The notes beneath the pieces are model-generated. The model was given only the letters and a program-made list of their open reading frames with translations, was not told the DNA's origin and searched no databases. Made by a program: the position numbers and the translations under genes. A DNA stretch of 64,000 bases from Aeromicrobium phoceense. Its GTDB lineage: Bacteria; Actinomycetota; Actinomycetes; Propionibacteriales; Nocardioidaceae. This document shows, piece by piece, positions 25,320-34,075 of this stretch. Numbering within the stretch: the first letter of the stretch is position 1; the number at the start of each line of letters is the position of its first letter. Location: assembly GCF_013868155.1 (NCBI RefSeq), contig NZ_JACEOG010000001.1:434001-498000 (forward strand). The letters are read 5' to 3'.

Positions 25320-26774
25320 TCAGGCCGTCAGGAAGCCGTCGGCGACGAGGTCCGTCACGATCGGGGCGTAGGTGCTCCTGACCTGCGCGGCGTCCTGGTC
25401 GAGCAGCTGGGAGATCGCGTCGAGGATCTGCCCCGCCGTGAGGTCGCCGTCGCTGGCCGACAGCAGGCCCGCCTCGATCGTGTCGAGCTGGCGCGAGGTG
25501 CGCAGCCCCGACATCCGCACGGCGCGGATCACGGCGGGGTCCGGCGCACCGACCGGGCCGGCCGTCTCCTGCACCACGTCGGCGCCCACGCGCCAGCGCC
25601 GGTCGAGCACATCGCCGGCGTCGAGCGCGTCGGCGCGCTCGGCCCAGGCGGCGAACTCGGGGCCGACGGGCTGGGCGACCGGGCCCGTGTACTCCTCGAT
25701 CCGCACCTGGGGCACGGCGCGGCCGGCCCTGCGCAGCGTGATCCAGCCGAAGCCCATCGCCTCGATCCGCTGCTCGGCGAACCACGTGAGCCACCGGTCG
25801 TAGCGCTCGCGGTGGCCCGCGCCGTGGCGCAGGCCCGCGTCGGCCAGCCACATCTCGGCGTACTCGGGCAGGTCGACGCGCTCGCGCTGCACGACCCAGG
25901 CGTCGAGGCCGGTGGGCTCGATCCAGGCGCCGAGCCGCTCCTGCCACGGGACGCCGTCCTCGTGGATCCACGCCGCGAGCACCTGGCACCAGCCGCCGTC
26001 GTTCAGGTGGGCGTCGGCCTGCGTGACGATGCGCCGCACGACCTCGTCACCGGGGAACCCGGTCTCGCGGTAGACCAGCCGGTCGCCCTCGGGCGGCGAG
26101 ACCACGAACGGCGGGTTGGTGCTGATCAGGTCGAAGCGCTCGCCCTCGACGGGGTCGAACAGGCTGCCGTCGCGCACGTCGACGTCGATCCCGTTCAGCG
26201 CCGCGGTGAGCCGTGCGAGCCGGACGGCGCGAGCATTCACGTCGGTGGCGACGACCTCGCGCGCATGGGTCGCCAGGTGCAGCGCCTGCACCCCGCACCC
26301 CGTGCCGAGGTCGAGCGCACGGCCGACGTCCGGGCGCACGGTCAGCTGCGCGAGGGAGGAGGAGGCCTCGCTGATGCCCAGCACGTACGAGGGGTCGCGC
26401 GGGTTCTCGCGACCGTCGAGTCCGGGCGTCAGGTCGCAGACGACCCACCAGTCGTGCTCCTCGTCGCCGTACGGACGCAGGTCGAGCAGCGCGCGGGCGT
26501 CGTCGCCGTCGACCTCGACGAGGCCGAGCGAGCGCGCCGACTCCCACGCTGCACCAAAGGCCGCCTCGGCGTGCGTCCGCGGGACGACGGCCTGGAGCTG
26601 GAACAGGCGGATCAGGGTGGAGAGGGCCGAGCCGTCGGTGGTCGCGCGGAGTCCGGGCGTGGTCTCGTTGCGGGCGAGGGCACGCCAAGCGGCCTCGCCG
26701 AGCACGCCGTAGACGGCGTCGACGGTGAACCCGGCGATCGCGTCGCGGAGCCTGCCGACGTCGGGATCCGTCAC
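25320..26774 (-). CDS. SAM-dependent methyltransferase (N6-adenine/HemK-like motif)
   Basis: 484 residues. An N-terminal 130-residue helical domain (DUF7059-like) precedes a small-methyltransferase domain: ALDLGTGCGVQALHLATHA binds SAM, VVATDVNARAVRLA gives the acidic loop, and FDLISTNPPFVVSPPEG contains the catalytic NPPF of amino-methylating enzymes such as RsmC or PrmC. A C-terminal ~150-residue region is uncharacterised. The substrate (rRNA base or protein Gln) cannot be fixed from sequence. The GTG at 26774 lies 2 bp after the stop of the STAS-domain gene, so both are probably cotranscribed. Confidence 0.88.
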   Translation of the reverse strand: MTDPDVGRLRDAIAGFTVDAVYGVLGEAAWRALARNETTPGLRATTDGSALSTLIRLFQLQAVVPRTHAEAAFGAAWESARSLGLVEVDGDDARALLDLRPYGDEEHDWWVVCDLTPGLDGRENPRDPSYVLGISEASSSLAQLTVRPDVGRALDLGTGCGVQALHLATHAREVVATDVNARAVRLARLTAALNGIDVDVRDGSLFDPVEGERFDLISTNPPFVVSPPEGDRLVYRETGFPGDEVVRRIVTQADAHLNDGGWCQVLAAWIHEDGVPWQERLGAWIEPTGLDAWVVQRERVDLPEYAEMWLADAGLRHGAGHRERYDRWLTWFAEQRIEAMGFGWITLRRAGRAVPQVRIEEYTGPVAQPVGPEFAAWAERADALDAGDVLDRRWRVGADVVQETAGPVGAPDPAVIRAVRMSGLRTSRQLDTIEAGLLSASDGDLTAGQILDAISQLLDQDAAQVRSTYAPIVTDLVADGFLTA

Positions 26775-26776
26775 GG

Positions 26777-27109
26777 TCAGGAGACCAGCTCGTCCATCGA
26801 GGTGTGCAGACCGAAGACCTTGTCCAGGCCGGTGATCGCGAAGATGCGCAGCAGTCGCTCGCTGGTGCAGATGATGTCGAGCGAGCCATGGTCGGCGCGC
26901 ACGCGCTTCAGCGCTCCGACGAGCACGCCGAGGCCGGTCGAGTCGAGGAACGCGACGTTCTCGATGTCGATGACCAACCGGGTGTGTCCGTCGTCGATCG
27001 CTCCGACGACGACTTCGCGGAGGCGCGGCGCGGTGTAGACATCGATCTCCCCCGCGACCTCGACCACGTGGAACGGAGGCGACTCCCGTTCGGTGAGAGT
27101 GAGATCCAT
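26777..27109 (-). CDS. STAS-domain anti-sigma factor antagonist
   Basis: 110 residues. The STAS fold is clear: [20 protein letters not shown] at the start and [18 protein letters not shown] with the Ser-Thr pair phosphorylated by anti-sigma kinases of the RsbW type. In its unphosphorylated form such a protein binds the anti-sigma factor and frees a sigma factor (RsbV/BldG role). No RsbW-type kinase or sigma gene is next to it. The ATG at 27109 is used; a TTG 12 bp earlier is possible. TTGAAT lies 6 nt before the ATG. It faces the divergent helicase gene. Confidence 0.92.
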   Translation of the reverse strand: MDLTLTERESPPFHVVEVAGEIDVYTAPRLREVVVGAIDDGHTRLVIDIENVAFLDSTGLGVLVGALKRVRADHGSLDIICTSERLLRIFAITGLDKVFGLHTSMDELVS

Positions 27110-27194
27110 GTTCGAATTCAATCATCCGGACCCGCTTCTCCCCAGTCGAATGCACGCGCCGGGCCTGTCAGGTGCGTGCGGGAGACTTCTTCCC

Positions 27195-29486
27195 ATGCCC
27201 CTGCACCCCGTTCTCGCCCGCCATGCGGAGCGGCTCGTGCACGTGCAGCACCACCCCGCGGTGGAGCCCGTCGTCGAGCCGTGGCCCGACTGGATCGACC
27301 CCGAGGTGCGCGAGCTGTTCGCCGCCGAGGGCGCCGACGTGCTGTGGGGGCACCAGGCCGAGGCCCTCGCGGCCCTGCACGACCGGCGCCACGTCGTGGT
27401 CTCCACCGGCACGGCCTCGGGCAAGTCGCTCGTCTACCAGGCGGCGGCGCTACAGGCCCTGCGCGAGGGTCGTGGCGGCTCCGGGCTCGCTGGCGCCCGG
27501 CGGCCGTCGGTGCTCTACCTCGCGCCCACCAAGGCGCTCGCGGCCGACCAGCTGCGCCGCCTCCCCACGGGCGTGCCGGGCTTGCGGCCCGCCACGGTGG
27601 ACGGCGACAACAGCCGCGAGGAGCGTGTCTGGGCGCGTGACCACGCGAACTGGGTGCTGGCCAATCCCGACATCCTGCACCGGACGATCCTGCCCCAGCA
27701 CGACCGCTGGGCACGCCTGCTGGCCGGTCTTCGGGTGGTCGTGATCGACGAGTGCCACCACTACCGCGGGGTGTTCGGAGCGCACGTCGCCCTGATCCTG
27801 CGCCGCCTCCGACGGATCTGCCGGCACTACGGCGCCGACCCGCTGTTCGTGCTGTCCTCGGCCACGGTCGCCGAGCCGGCGGCGTCGGCCGAGCGGCTCA
27901 TCGGCGCTCCGGTCACCGCCGTCACCGAGGACGCCTCGCCCCACGCCGCGCGCACCGTGGCGTTCTGGCAGCCGCCGCTGCAGGCGGCGCGCGACGACGG
28001 CGTGGAGGTGCGCCGGTCCGCGGGCTCGGAGGCCGCCGACCTGCTGACCGACTTCGTCGTCGGGGGCACCCGCACGCTCGTGTTCGTGCGCTCGCGCCGC
28101 GGCGCCGAGCAGCTGGCGATGACCACGTCGCGGGCGCTGGCCGAGGTCGAGCCCGAGCTCGCGGGACGGGTGGCCACCTACCGCGGCGGCTACCTCCCGG
28201 AGGAGCGGCGCGAGCTGGAGGGCCGCCTGCGCTCGGGCGACCTGCTCGGCCTGGCCAGCACCAACGCCCTCGAGCTCGGCATCGACATCGCCGGGCTGGA
28301 CGCCGTCGTCACGGTCGGCTTCCCCGGCACCCGGGCGGCCCTGTGGCAGCAGTGGGGCCGCGCCGGTCGCGCCGGCGTCGACTCGGTGGGCGTCATGATC
28401 GCCCGCGACGACCCGCTCGACTCGTTTCTCGTGCACCATCCCGAGGCAGTCCTCGGCGCGCCGGTCGAGGCCACCGTGTTCGACCCCGAGAACCCCTACG
28501 TGCTCGGCCCGCACCTCGCGGCCGCCGCGCAGGAGCTGCCGCTCACCGAGGCCGACTTCGGCCCCTTCGGGCCGCGCGCCGCCGAGGGGGTCGCCGCGCT
28601 CGAGGCCGCCGGGATGCTGCGCCGCCGCGCCGCCGGATGGTTCTGGACCAGCCGCGAGCGGGCCGTCGACCTGGCCGACATCCGCTCCGCCGGCGGGCAC
28701 CCCGTGCAGATCGTCGAGGGCAGCACCGGGCGACTCGTCGGCACGGTGGACGCCGGGTCCGCCGACGCCGAGGTGCACGAGGGGGCGATCTACGTGCACC
28801 GCGGTGAGGACCACCTCGTGGAGTCCTACGACCCCGACCAGGGAGCCGCCGTCGTCCGGCGCGCCGACGTCCACCACACCACGAGCGCGCGCAGCTCGAC
28901 GGCCGTGACGGTCATCGAGGAGCGCCGCCGGGTGGAGTGGGGCCCGGCCACCGTGGCCTTCGGTGACGTCGAGGTGGCCAGCCAGGTGATCGGCTACCAG
29001 ATCCGCGACCGCAGCACGGGCCGCGTGATCGGCGAGGAGCCCCTCGACCTGCCCGAGCGGACCCTGCCCACCGCGGCCGTGTGGTGGACGCTCGATCCCG
29101 ACCTCGCCGGCGGGCTGATGGATCCCGAGCTGCTGCCCGGTGCGGCGCACGCCGCGGAACACGCCGCGATCGGCATCCTGCCCCTGCTGGCCACCTGCGA
29201 CCGCTGGGACATCGGCGGGCTGTCGACGGCCTACCACCCCGACACGGGGCGCCTCACGGTGTTCGTCCACGACGGCCATCGCGGCGGTGCCGGGTTCGCC
29301 GAACGAGGGTACGAGCAGATGGCCGCCTGGCTGCGGATGACCCGTCAGACCATCGCCGACTGCCCCTGCCGCGACGGGTGTCCGTCGTGCGTCGTGTCGC
29401 CCAAGTGCGGCAACGGGAACCACCCGCTCGACAAGGCCGGAGCGGTCCTGCTGCTCGACGCCGTGCTGTCGTCCGCACCCGCCTGA
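27195..29486 (+). CDS. DEAD/DEAH-box helicase with DUF1998 zinc domain (MrfA/Hrq1 type)
   Basis: 763 residues. Superfamily 2 helicase: VVVSTGTASGKSLVYQAAAL (Walker A), VLYLAPTKALAADQ (motif Ia), VVIDECHHYRGVFG (motif II DECH), FVLSSATVAEP (III), then the second RecA domain with LVFVRSRRGAEQ, LASTNALELGIDI and QQWGRAGRAG (VI). The C-terminal DUF1998 domain has four Cys in CPCRDGCPSCVVSPKC. The Bacillus homologue MrfA acts in mitomycin C repair as a 3'-5' helicase, so a role in DNA repair is likely. The ATG at 27195 has a GGGAG site upstream. The M. tuberculosis equivalent near the tad locus is, from memory, Rv3649. Confidence 0.94.
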   Translation: MPLHPVLARHAERLVHVQHHPAVEPVVEPWPDWIDPEVRELFAAEGADVLWGHQAEALAALHDRRHVVVSTGTASGKSLVYQAAALQALREGRGGSGLAGARRPSVLYLAPTKALAADQLRRLPTGVPGLRPATVDGDNSREERVWARDHANWVLANPDILHRTILPQHDRWARLLAGLRVVVIDECHHYRGVFGAHVALILRRLRRICRHYGADPLFVLSSATVAEPAASAERLIGAPVTAVTEDASPHAARTVAFWQPPLQAARDDGVEVRRSAGSEAADLLTDFVVGGTRTLVFVRSRRGAEQLAMTTSRALAEVEPELAGRVATYRGGYLPEERRELEGRLRSGDLLGLASTNALELGIDIAGLDAVVTVGFPGTRAALWQQWGRAGRAGVDSVGVMIARDDPLDSFLVHHPEAVLGAPVEATVFDPENPYVLGPHLAAAAQELPLTEADFGPFGPRAAEGVAALEAAGMLRRRAAGWFWTSRERAVDLADIRSAGGHPVQIVEGSTGRLVGTVDAGSADAEVHEGAIYVHRGEDHLVESYDPDQGAAVVRRADVHHTTSARSSTAVTVIEERRRVEWGPATVAFGDVEVASQVIGYQIRDRSTGRVIGEEPLDLPERTLPTAAVWWTLDPDLAGGLMDPELLPGAAHAAEHAAIGILPLLATCDRWDIGGLSTAYHPDTGRLTVFVHDGHRGGAGFAERGYEQMAAWLRMTRQTIADCPCRDGCPSCVVSPKCGNGNHPLDKAGAVLLLDAVLSSAPA

Positions 29487-29576
29487 ACGGCGAGCGCGAT
29501 TGGCTCTTCTTGGCCTCGGATGCAAGGGTTGACAGGTTTGCACCCCATCCTTTCCGACCATGAGAGGTAGTTACTG

Positions 29577-31316
29577 ATGCCCACCGGCAACGACCGAACA
29601 TCCACCGACATCTTCGAGCCGGAGGTGGAACACCGACCAGAATCAGCGCTCGACCGCGTCGTCTTCGGCGTCGCTGCGGCACTCGCCCTGGTCGTCGTGC
29701 TGTGGGGCATCCTCGACCAGGCCGCACTCGGTGAACGTGCCTCGCAGGCCCAGTCCTGGGTGATCGAGTACACCGGTTGGCTGTTCGTCCTGTCGACCAC
29801 CGGCTTCGTCGTGTTCGCGATCTGGCTCGCCGCCAGCCGCTACGGCAAGATCCCGCTCGGCCAGGACGGCGAGCGTCCGGAGTTCCGGACCACCTCGTGG
29901 ATCGCGATGATGTTCAGCGCGGGCATGGGCATTGGCCTGATGTTCTGGGGCGTCGCCGAGCCGCTGACGTTCTACCTCTCCCCGCCGCCGGACACGGCCA
30001 CGGCCGGCTCCGACGCCGCCGTCCAGGTGGCGATGTCGCAGACCCTGTTCCACTGGACGCTTCACCCGTGGGCCGTCTATGCGGTCGTGGGCCTGGCGAT
30101 CGGCTACGGCACGTTCCGCCTCGGTCGCCCGCAGTTGATCTCCGCCGCGTTCACCCGCGTGCTGGGTCGCCGCCAGACCGAGGGCCCGATCGGCAAGGCC
30201 ATCGACATCATGGCCATCTTCGCCACGCTGTTCGGCTCGGCCGCCTCCCTGGGCCTGGGCGCCCTGCAGATCGGGGCAGGCATCGAGCACAACGGCTGGG
30301 TCGAGTCCGTCGGCGAGACGCTCGTCGTCTCGATCATCGTGGTGCTGACGATCCTGTTCATCCTCTCGGCCGTCTCGGGCGTCGCCAAGGGGATCCAGTG
30401 GCTGTCGAACATCAACATGGTGCTCGCGCTCGTCCTGGCGGCCTTCGTCTTCATCGCCGGCCCCACGCTGACGATGCTCAACCTCATCCCGACGTCGATC
30501 GCCGACTACGTGGCCTTCCTGCCCGAGATGGCCGGTCGCACCAACGCCAGCGGTGGCGACGACGTGGCCGACTGGCTCGGCGCGTGGACGATCTTCTACT
30601 GGGCCTGGTGGGTCTCGTGGACCCCCTTCGTCGGCATGTTCATCGCTCGCATCAGCCGCGGCCGCACCATCCGCCAGTTCGTCACCGGCGTCCTGCTGGT
30701 GCCGAGCATGGTCAGCCTCATCTGGTTCGCCATCTTCGGCGGCGCGGGCATCAGCGAGGCCGACGCCATCTCCGGCGGCGAGTCGTCGGTGAACTCCAAC
30801 TACGCGCTGTTCGACCTGTTGCAGCAGTACCCGATCCCGGCGATCACCACGGTGCTCGTGATGATCCTCGTGGGCATCTTCTTCGTGTCGGGCGCTGACG
30901 CGGCGTCGCTGGTGATGGGCACCCTGTCGCAGCGCGGCTCGATCCACCCGTCGACGTGGACCGTCGTCTTCTGGGGTTCGCTGACCGGCGCCGTGGCGGC
31001 CATCATGCTGCTCATCGGCGATCCCGGCGACCCTGTGGCTCTGCAGGGCCTCCAGGCGCTGACCATCGTGGCGGCGCTGCCGTTCCTGCTGGTGATGGTC
31101 CTGCTGTGCGTGTCGCTCTACCGCGACCTGCGCCTCGATCCGATCATCCTGCGCGAGGACCTGGGTCAGACCCTCGTGGAGGATGCCGTCCTGGCCGGCG
31201 TCGAGCAGCACGGTGAGGACTTCGCCCTCGTGTTCGAGGAGACGACTCCCACAGAGGACGACGCGAACGAGCTCGACGCGGCCGAGCTCGACGCCACCGA
31301 GGACGCCCGGAGTTAG
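29577..31316 (+). CDS. BCCT-family (betaine/choline/carnitine) transporter
   Basis: 579 residues with twelve predicted membrane helices. BCCT motifs are visible: SAGMGIGLMFWGVAEP in helix 3 (the glycine-rich stretch for sodium and substrate) and the signature WAWWVSWTPFVGMFIARISRGRTIRQF around residues 340-365. A cytosolic tail with an acidic run (TPTEDDANELDAAELDATEDARS) may sense ionic strength. It takes up compatible solutes such as glycine betaine, coupled to sodium or protons. A TTGACA at 29529-29534 may be a -35, but no good -10 follows. It interrupts the usual helicase-tad neighbourhood and is convergent with the tad operon. Confidence 0.94.
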   Translation: MPTGNDRTSTDIFEPEVEHRPESALDRVVFGVAAALALVVVLWGILDQAALGERASQAQSWVIEYTGWLFVLSTTGFVVFAIWLAASRYGKIPLGQDGERPEFRTTSWIAMMFSAGMGIGLMFWGVAEPLTFYLSPPPDTATAGSDAAVQVAMSQTLFHWTLHPWAVYAVVGLAIGYGTFRLGRPQLISAAFTRVLGRRQTEGPIGKAIDIMAIFATLFGSAASLGLGALQIGAGIEHNGWVESVGETLVVSIIVVLTILFILSAVSGVAKGIQWLSNINMVLALVLAAFVFIAGPTLTMLNLIPTSIADYVAFLPEMAGRTNASGGDDVADWLGAWTIFYWAWWVSWTPFVGMFIARISRGRTIRQFVTGVLLVPSMVSLIWFAIFGGAGISEADAISGGESSVNSNYALFDLLQQYPIPAITTVLVMILVGIFFVSGADAASLVMGTLSQRGSIHPSTWTVVFWGSLTGAVAAIMLLIGDPGDPVALQGLQALTIVAALPFLLVMVLLCVSLYRDLRLDPIILREDLGQTLVEDAVLAGVEQHGEDFALVFEETTPTEDDANELDAAELDATEDARS

Positions 31317-31340
31317 TCCTGCCTCCCGCCCCCGCCGGCC

Positions 31341-31691
31341 TCACTCGAGGTACCAGGCGGGGGCGGCGCGGGCCCGCTGGTCGGACATCCAGCGCCCGAT
31401 CGACCAGCGCGGGCCCTCGGCTCGTGCGGTGACCGTGGCGACGTCGGCGTCCATCCGGCACGCCCGCAACCGCGCGCCGTTCTCGGCCGCCACCGAGCGG
31501 GCGGCCTCGCAGGGCTCCTCCCCCTCGACGCTGGCACGCGACGCGGCGAGTGCCGACAGGTCGGCGGCCGCTGCGGCTCGTTGCCGCAACGAGACGGCCA
31601 GCGCCACCTGCAGGCACGTGAACGCCACGAGGGTCAGCAGCGCGACGACGGCGAGGGCCTGCACCGTCGCCGAGCCACGTTCGGGCCTCAC
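31341..31691 (-). CDS. TadE-like pilus-assembly protein (Rv3654c type)
   Basis: 116 residues from a GTG overlapping the stop of the preceding TadE gene (GTGA). The N-terminus RPERGSATVQALAVVALLTLVAFTCLQVALAV combines the GSATV start of TadE-type pseudopilins with one membrane helix; the rest is a short extracytoplasmic helix and beta region. In M. tuberculosis the equivalent gene closes the Flp/tad operon. It is the last gene of the eight-gene operon 36224-31341. Confidence 0.85.
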   Translation of the reverse strand: MRPERGSATVQALAVVALLTLVAFTCLQVALAVSLRQRAAAAADLSALAASRASVEGEEPCEAARSVAAENGARLRACRMDADVATVTARAEGPRWSIGRWMSDQRARAAPAWYLE

Positions 31692-32032
31692 TCGACGACC
31701 GCCACGGATCGGCCCTCCAGGTCGAGTCGGACCCGCGGCACGAGCGGCAGTCGTGCCCGGTACCTCACGGTGACGCCGGCCCGGCCGTCCTCGACCGAGA
31801 CGCGTACCCGCGAGCCGGGCACGGCCTGCTCGACCGCCCTGCGGGCCTCGTCGACCGGCTGGCCGCGAGCGATGAGGCGCGCCGCCTCACGCGAGGCGTC
31901 GGACACCAGAATCTGGGTGACACCCAGCGAGACGACCCAGACCAGCACGAAGGCCACCAGCACGACGAACGGCAGCACGACCACCGTCTCGGCGGTGACC
32001 ATGCCGCGCTCGGTGCGCCTCACCACGGCCAT
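31688..32032 (-). CDS. TadE-family pseudopilin
   Basis: 114 residues. TERGMVTAETVVVLPFVVLVAFVLVWV carries the G-x-x-x-E signature recognised by a prepilin peptidase, followed by one long membrane helix, the TadE pattern. The remainder contains a predicted soluble beta domain (RVSVEDGRAGVTVRYRARL). TadE and related minor pilins are needed for Flp pilus assembly. I chose the ATG at 32032 (13 bp inside the preceding small gene); an ATG at 32101 would add 23 residues of Arg-rich sequence. The stop overlaps the next start. Confidence 0.88.
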   Translation of the reverse strand: MAVVRRTERGMVTAETVVVLPFVVLVAFVLVWVVSLGVTQILVSDASREAARLIARGQPVDEARRAVEQAVPGSRVRVSVEDGRAGVTVRYRARLPLVPRVRLDLEGRSVAVVE

Positions 32033-32229
32033 GGGACGAGATCGGGCAGGGGCGAGGCGAGGGCTCGCGTGAGCTGCTCGGCGACGAACGAGCGCGCCCA
32101 CCGGCCGACGACCGCCTCGGGGCCGCCCAGGATGACGCCCGCGATCGTGACGGCGCCGAGGGCGCCCACGGCGAACTCGGCCGTCACCTGGCCTTGCTCG
32201 TCCGTGGCGGTGCGGTGAAGACGGTGCAT
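32020..32229 (-). CDS. Flp-type pilin (DUF4244-like), second copy
   Basis: 69 residues: a charged N-terminus (HRLHRTATDEQGQ), the processing-like GQVTAEFAVGALGAVT with Glu at +5 position relative to the cleaved Gly, and one hydrophobic helix. This matches Flp pilins and DUF4244 proteins of actinobacteria. A strong ribosome site (GGAGGAGGGAC) precedes the ATG. It follows the other pilin gene after a stable hairpin, so its mRNA level may differ. The tail (LASPLPDLVPWPW) differs from that of its paralogue. No prepilin peptidase is within the window. Confidence 0.85.
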   Translation of the reverse strand: MHRLHRTATDEQGQVTAEFAVGALGAVTIAGVILGGPEAVVGRWARSFVAEQLTRALASPLPDLVPWPW

Positions 32230-32248
32230 GTCCCTCCTCCGGGGTGGG

Positions 32249-32283
32249 GTGGCCGCGGCACCCGCGCGGGGTGCCGCGGCCAC
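32249..32283 (-). terminator. 15-bp hairpin between the two pilin genes (attenuator or processing site)
   Basis: Perfect inverted repeat (32249-32263 with 32269-32283) with a 5-base GCGCG loop, placed 5 bp after the first pilin stop and 20 bp before the second pilin start. It is a strong stem without a U-tract, so partial termination or 3'-end protection of the first-pilin mRNA is likely. Confidence 0.7.
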
Positions 32284-32288
32284 GGGGG

Positions 32289-32483
32289 TCAGAACGGCAG
32301 CAGGTCGGGGATCCGGCTGATGAGGTCCTGGACCAGCTCGCCGAACCACTCGGACTGGCCGACCTTCACCAGGACGCCACCGATCGTGCAGGCGCCCAGC
32401 GTTCCGACGGCGTACTCGGACGTGCTCATGCCCCGCTCGTCGGCTCGGTCGACGTGGCGGCGCAGGGCAGTGATCAACTTCAT
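32289..32483 (-). CDS. Flp-type pilin (DUF4244), first copy
   Basis: 64 residues. The charged N-terminus HVDRADERG is followed by MSTSEYAVGTLGACTIGGVLV, the G/STxEYA signature of Flp pilins and one transmembrane helix; the C-terminus ends ISRIPDLLPF. The GGAAGGA ribosome site is good. The gene follows tadC after a 117-bp gap (32484-32600) that holds no recognised element and may carry a promoter for the pilins. A hairpin follows. It is related to but distinct from the second pilin, so a gene duplication is likely. Confidence 0.88.
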   Translation of the reverse strand: MKLITALRRHVDRADERGMSTSEYAVGTLGACTIGGVLVKVGQSEWFGELVQDLISRIPDLLPF

Positions 32484-32600
32484 GGGTGTCCTTCCAACGG
32501 ATGATGTGACACCCGAAGATGGGCTGCTGCTGCCCGGAAGTGCGGTGGCCGCGGCGGGCTGGGGACAAGCCCGATGGCGTGGGCTCCGCATGGGGACAAC

Positions 32601-33290
32601 TCAGAAGCGGACCGAGCCGAGGACCGCGAGCACCGTCGGCGCCACACCGACCAGGACGAACGCCGGCAGCAGGCACAGCCCCATCGGCAGGGTGGTGCGG
32701 ACCCCGACCCGTCCCACCGCCTCGCGCCGCTGCGCGCGATCGGCACGCCGGAGGTCCTCGGCGGCGTCGCGGATCAGCGGGACGACGGCGGCTCCGGAAG
32801 CCTCCGCCCGCGCGAACGCGCGCCCGACCGGCTCGAGGACGTCGCCGTCGAGTGATCTCCACGCCGTCGCCGGGTCCGCCGCCAGCCGCACACGGTGGGC
32901 GAGTGCAGTCAGCTCGTGACCCACGGGACCGGGCGTTTGGGTCGCGACCGCGATGACGGCCTCGTGCGGCGACCGGCCCGCCGCGAGCACCGCCGCCACC
33001 AGGTCGAGCGCCAGCGGGGCTCCCCGGATGAGCAGGACCCTGCGCCGCGTCTCGCCCACGGACTCCCAGCGCCCCACGTGCCGGTGCACGAGGGGCGCGG
33101 CGGCGACACCGGCCAGCAGCCCGATGCTCCCGAAGACCATCCATCCGGCCAGCGGGACGCAGGCCGCGACGAGCACGGCGCGGTCGAGCCGCCGCGGAGG
33201 TGCGTCACGGCGAAGTCGTCGACGGCGCCGCCGCGCCGGTCCGGGCACCACGAGCAGCAGCGCGCACGCGACCAGCATGCCCGCGATCAT
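32601..33290 (-). CDS. tadC: TadC-like type II secretion F-family protein
   Basis: 229 residues. Membrane helices at both ends (IAGMLVACALLLVVPG; AVLVAACVPLAGWMVFGSIGLLAG; the last in LPMGLCLLPAFVLVGVAPTVLAVLG) enclose a T2SSF domain with the pattern LALDLVAAVLAAGRSPHEAV and AEASGAAVVPLIRDAAEDLRR. TadB and TadC form the inner-membrane platform for pilus assembly. The ATG overlaps the tadB stop (ATGA). Confidence 0.9.
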   Translation of the reverse strand: MIAGMLVACALLLVVPGPARRRRRRLRRDAPPRRLDRAVLVAACVPLAGWMVFGSIGLLAGVAAAPLVHRHVGRWESVGETRRRVLLIRGAPLALDLVAAVLAAGRSPHEAVIAVATQTPGPVGHELTALAHRVRLAADPATAWRSLDGDVLEPVGRAFARAEASGAAVVPLIRDAAEDLRRADRAQRREAVGRVGVRTTLPMGLCLLPAFVLVGVAPTVLAVLGSVRF

Positions 33291-34075
33291 CCGCCGGCCT
33301 CGAGACGGTCGGCGATCCGCTCGATCCACAGCACCCCGGCGACCGCGAAGGCGACACCGAGCGCGACGCAGAGTGCCCCGGCGGTCGTGGTGGTGACGAC
33401 CCGCAACGGGTCGACCCCGAGTCCGGTACCCAGGCCGAGCCCCAGGGGCGGCATCGCGATCACCAGCAGGGCGGTCGCGCGCGCCGGGGCGACACCGGTG
33501 GAGAGCTCGCGGTCGAGCTCATGCTCTTCCCGCGCCGCCTCGCGCACGCGCTCGAGCGTGTCGGCGAGCGGCACACCGCACGCCTGCGACACCGCCCAGG
33601 CCTGGCCGAGCGACCCGAGCGAGCCAGCACCCGGGCGGCGACCGACCTCCACCAGGGCGGCCGCCACATCGCCTCCGGTCATCGCCGCCATCGCAGCGGG
33701 ACGCAGGATCGGCGCCTCGCCCTCGAGCCGCTGCACGGCCGTCGCCGGCGGGATTCCGCTGCGGAGCTCGCCGACGAGCCCGTCGATCACCAGCTGGCAC
33801 TCGTCCCGGACGGCGAGGCGGGCGAGGCGCGCTCGCGACCTGGCGTACCGGACGCCAGCGGCCACGGCCACCGCCATGCCGGTCCAGGCAAGGATCGTGG
33901 GCGCCGGCGGGAGGGTGGACAGGCTGAGCGCCGAGCCGAGGCCCGCCAGTGCGAGGAACGATCGCGGACCGGGCCGTCGTCGCGCGCCCCGTTCCGTCCG
34001 CAGCCGCACCCACGCCCACGGCGGCCGCCAGACCAGCACCGCCGCCACCGCCAGCAGCGCACCGACCTCCCTCAC
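33287..34075 (-). CDS. tadB: TadB-like type II secretion F-family protein
   Basis: 262 residues. N-terminal hydrophobic segments (REVGALLAVAAVLVW; LALAGLGSALSLST) precede the T2SSF domain (CQLVIDGLVGELRSGIPPATAVQRL; AVSQACGVPLADTLERVREAAREEHELDRELS), followed by two membrane helices (ATALLVIAMPPLGLGLG; TTTAGALCVALGVAFAVAGVLW). With TadC it forms the inner-membrane platform. The start is a GTG overlapping the tadA stop (GTGA). Confidence 0.9.
   Translation of the reverse strand: MREVGALLAVAAVLVWRPPWAWVRLRTERGARRRPGPRSFLALAGLGSALSLSTLPPAPTILAWTGMAVAVAAGVRYARSRARLARLAVRDECQLVIDGLVGELRSGIPPATAVQRLEGEAPILRPAAMAAMTGGDVAAALVEVGRRPGAGSLGSLGQAWAVSQACGVPLADTLERVREAAREEHELDRELSTGVAPARATALLVIAMPPLGLGLGTGLGVDPLRVVTTTTAGALCVALGVAFAVAGVLWIERIADRLEAGG

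Noticed and set aside
29529-29557. Sigma-70 promoter for the BCCT gene (TTGACA at 29529)
   Set aside because: No reasonable -10 hexamer is found 16-19 bp downstream; kept only as a remark in the gene entry.
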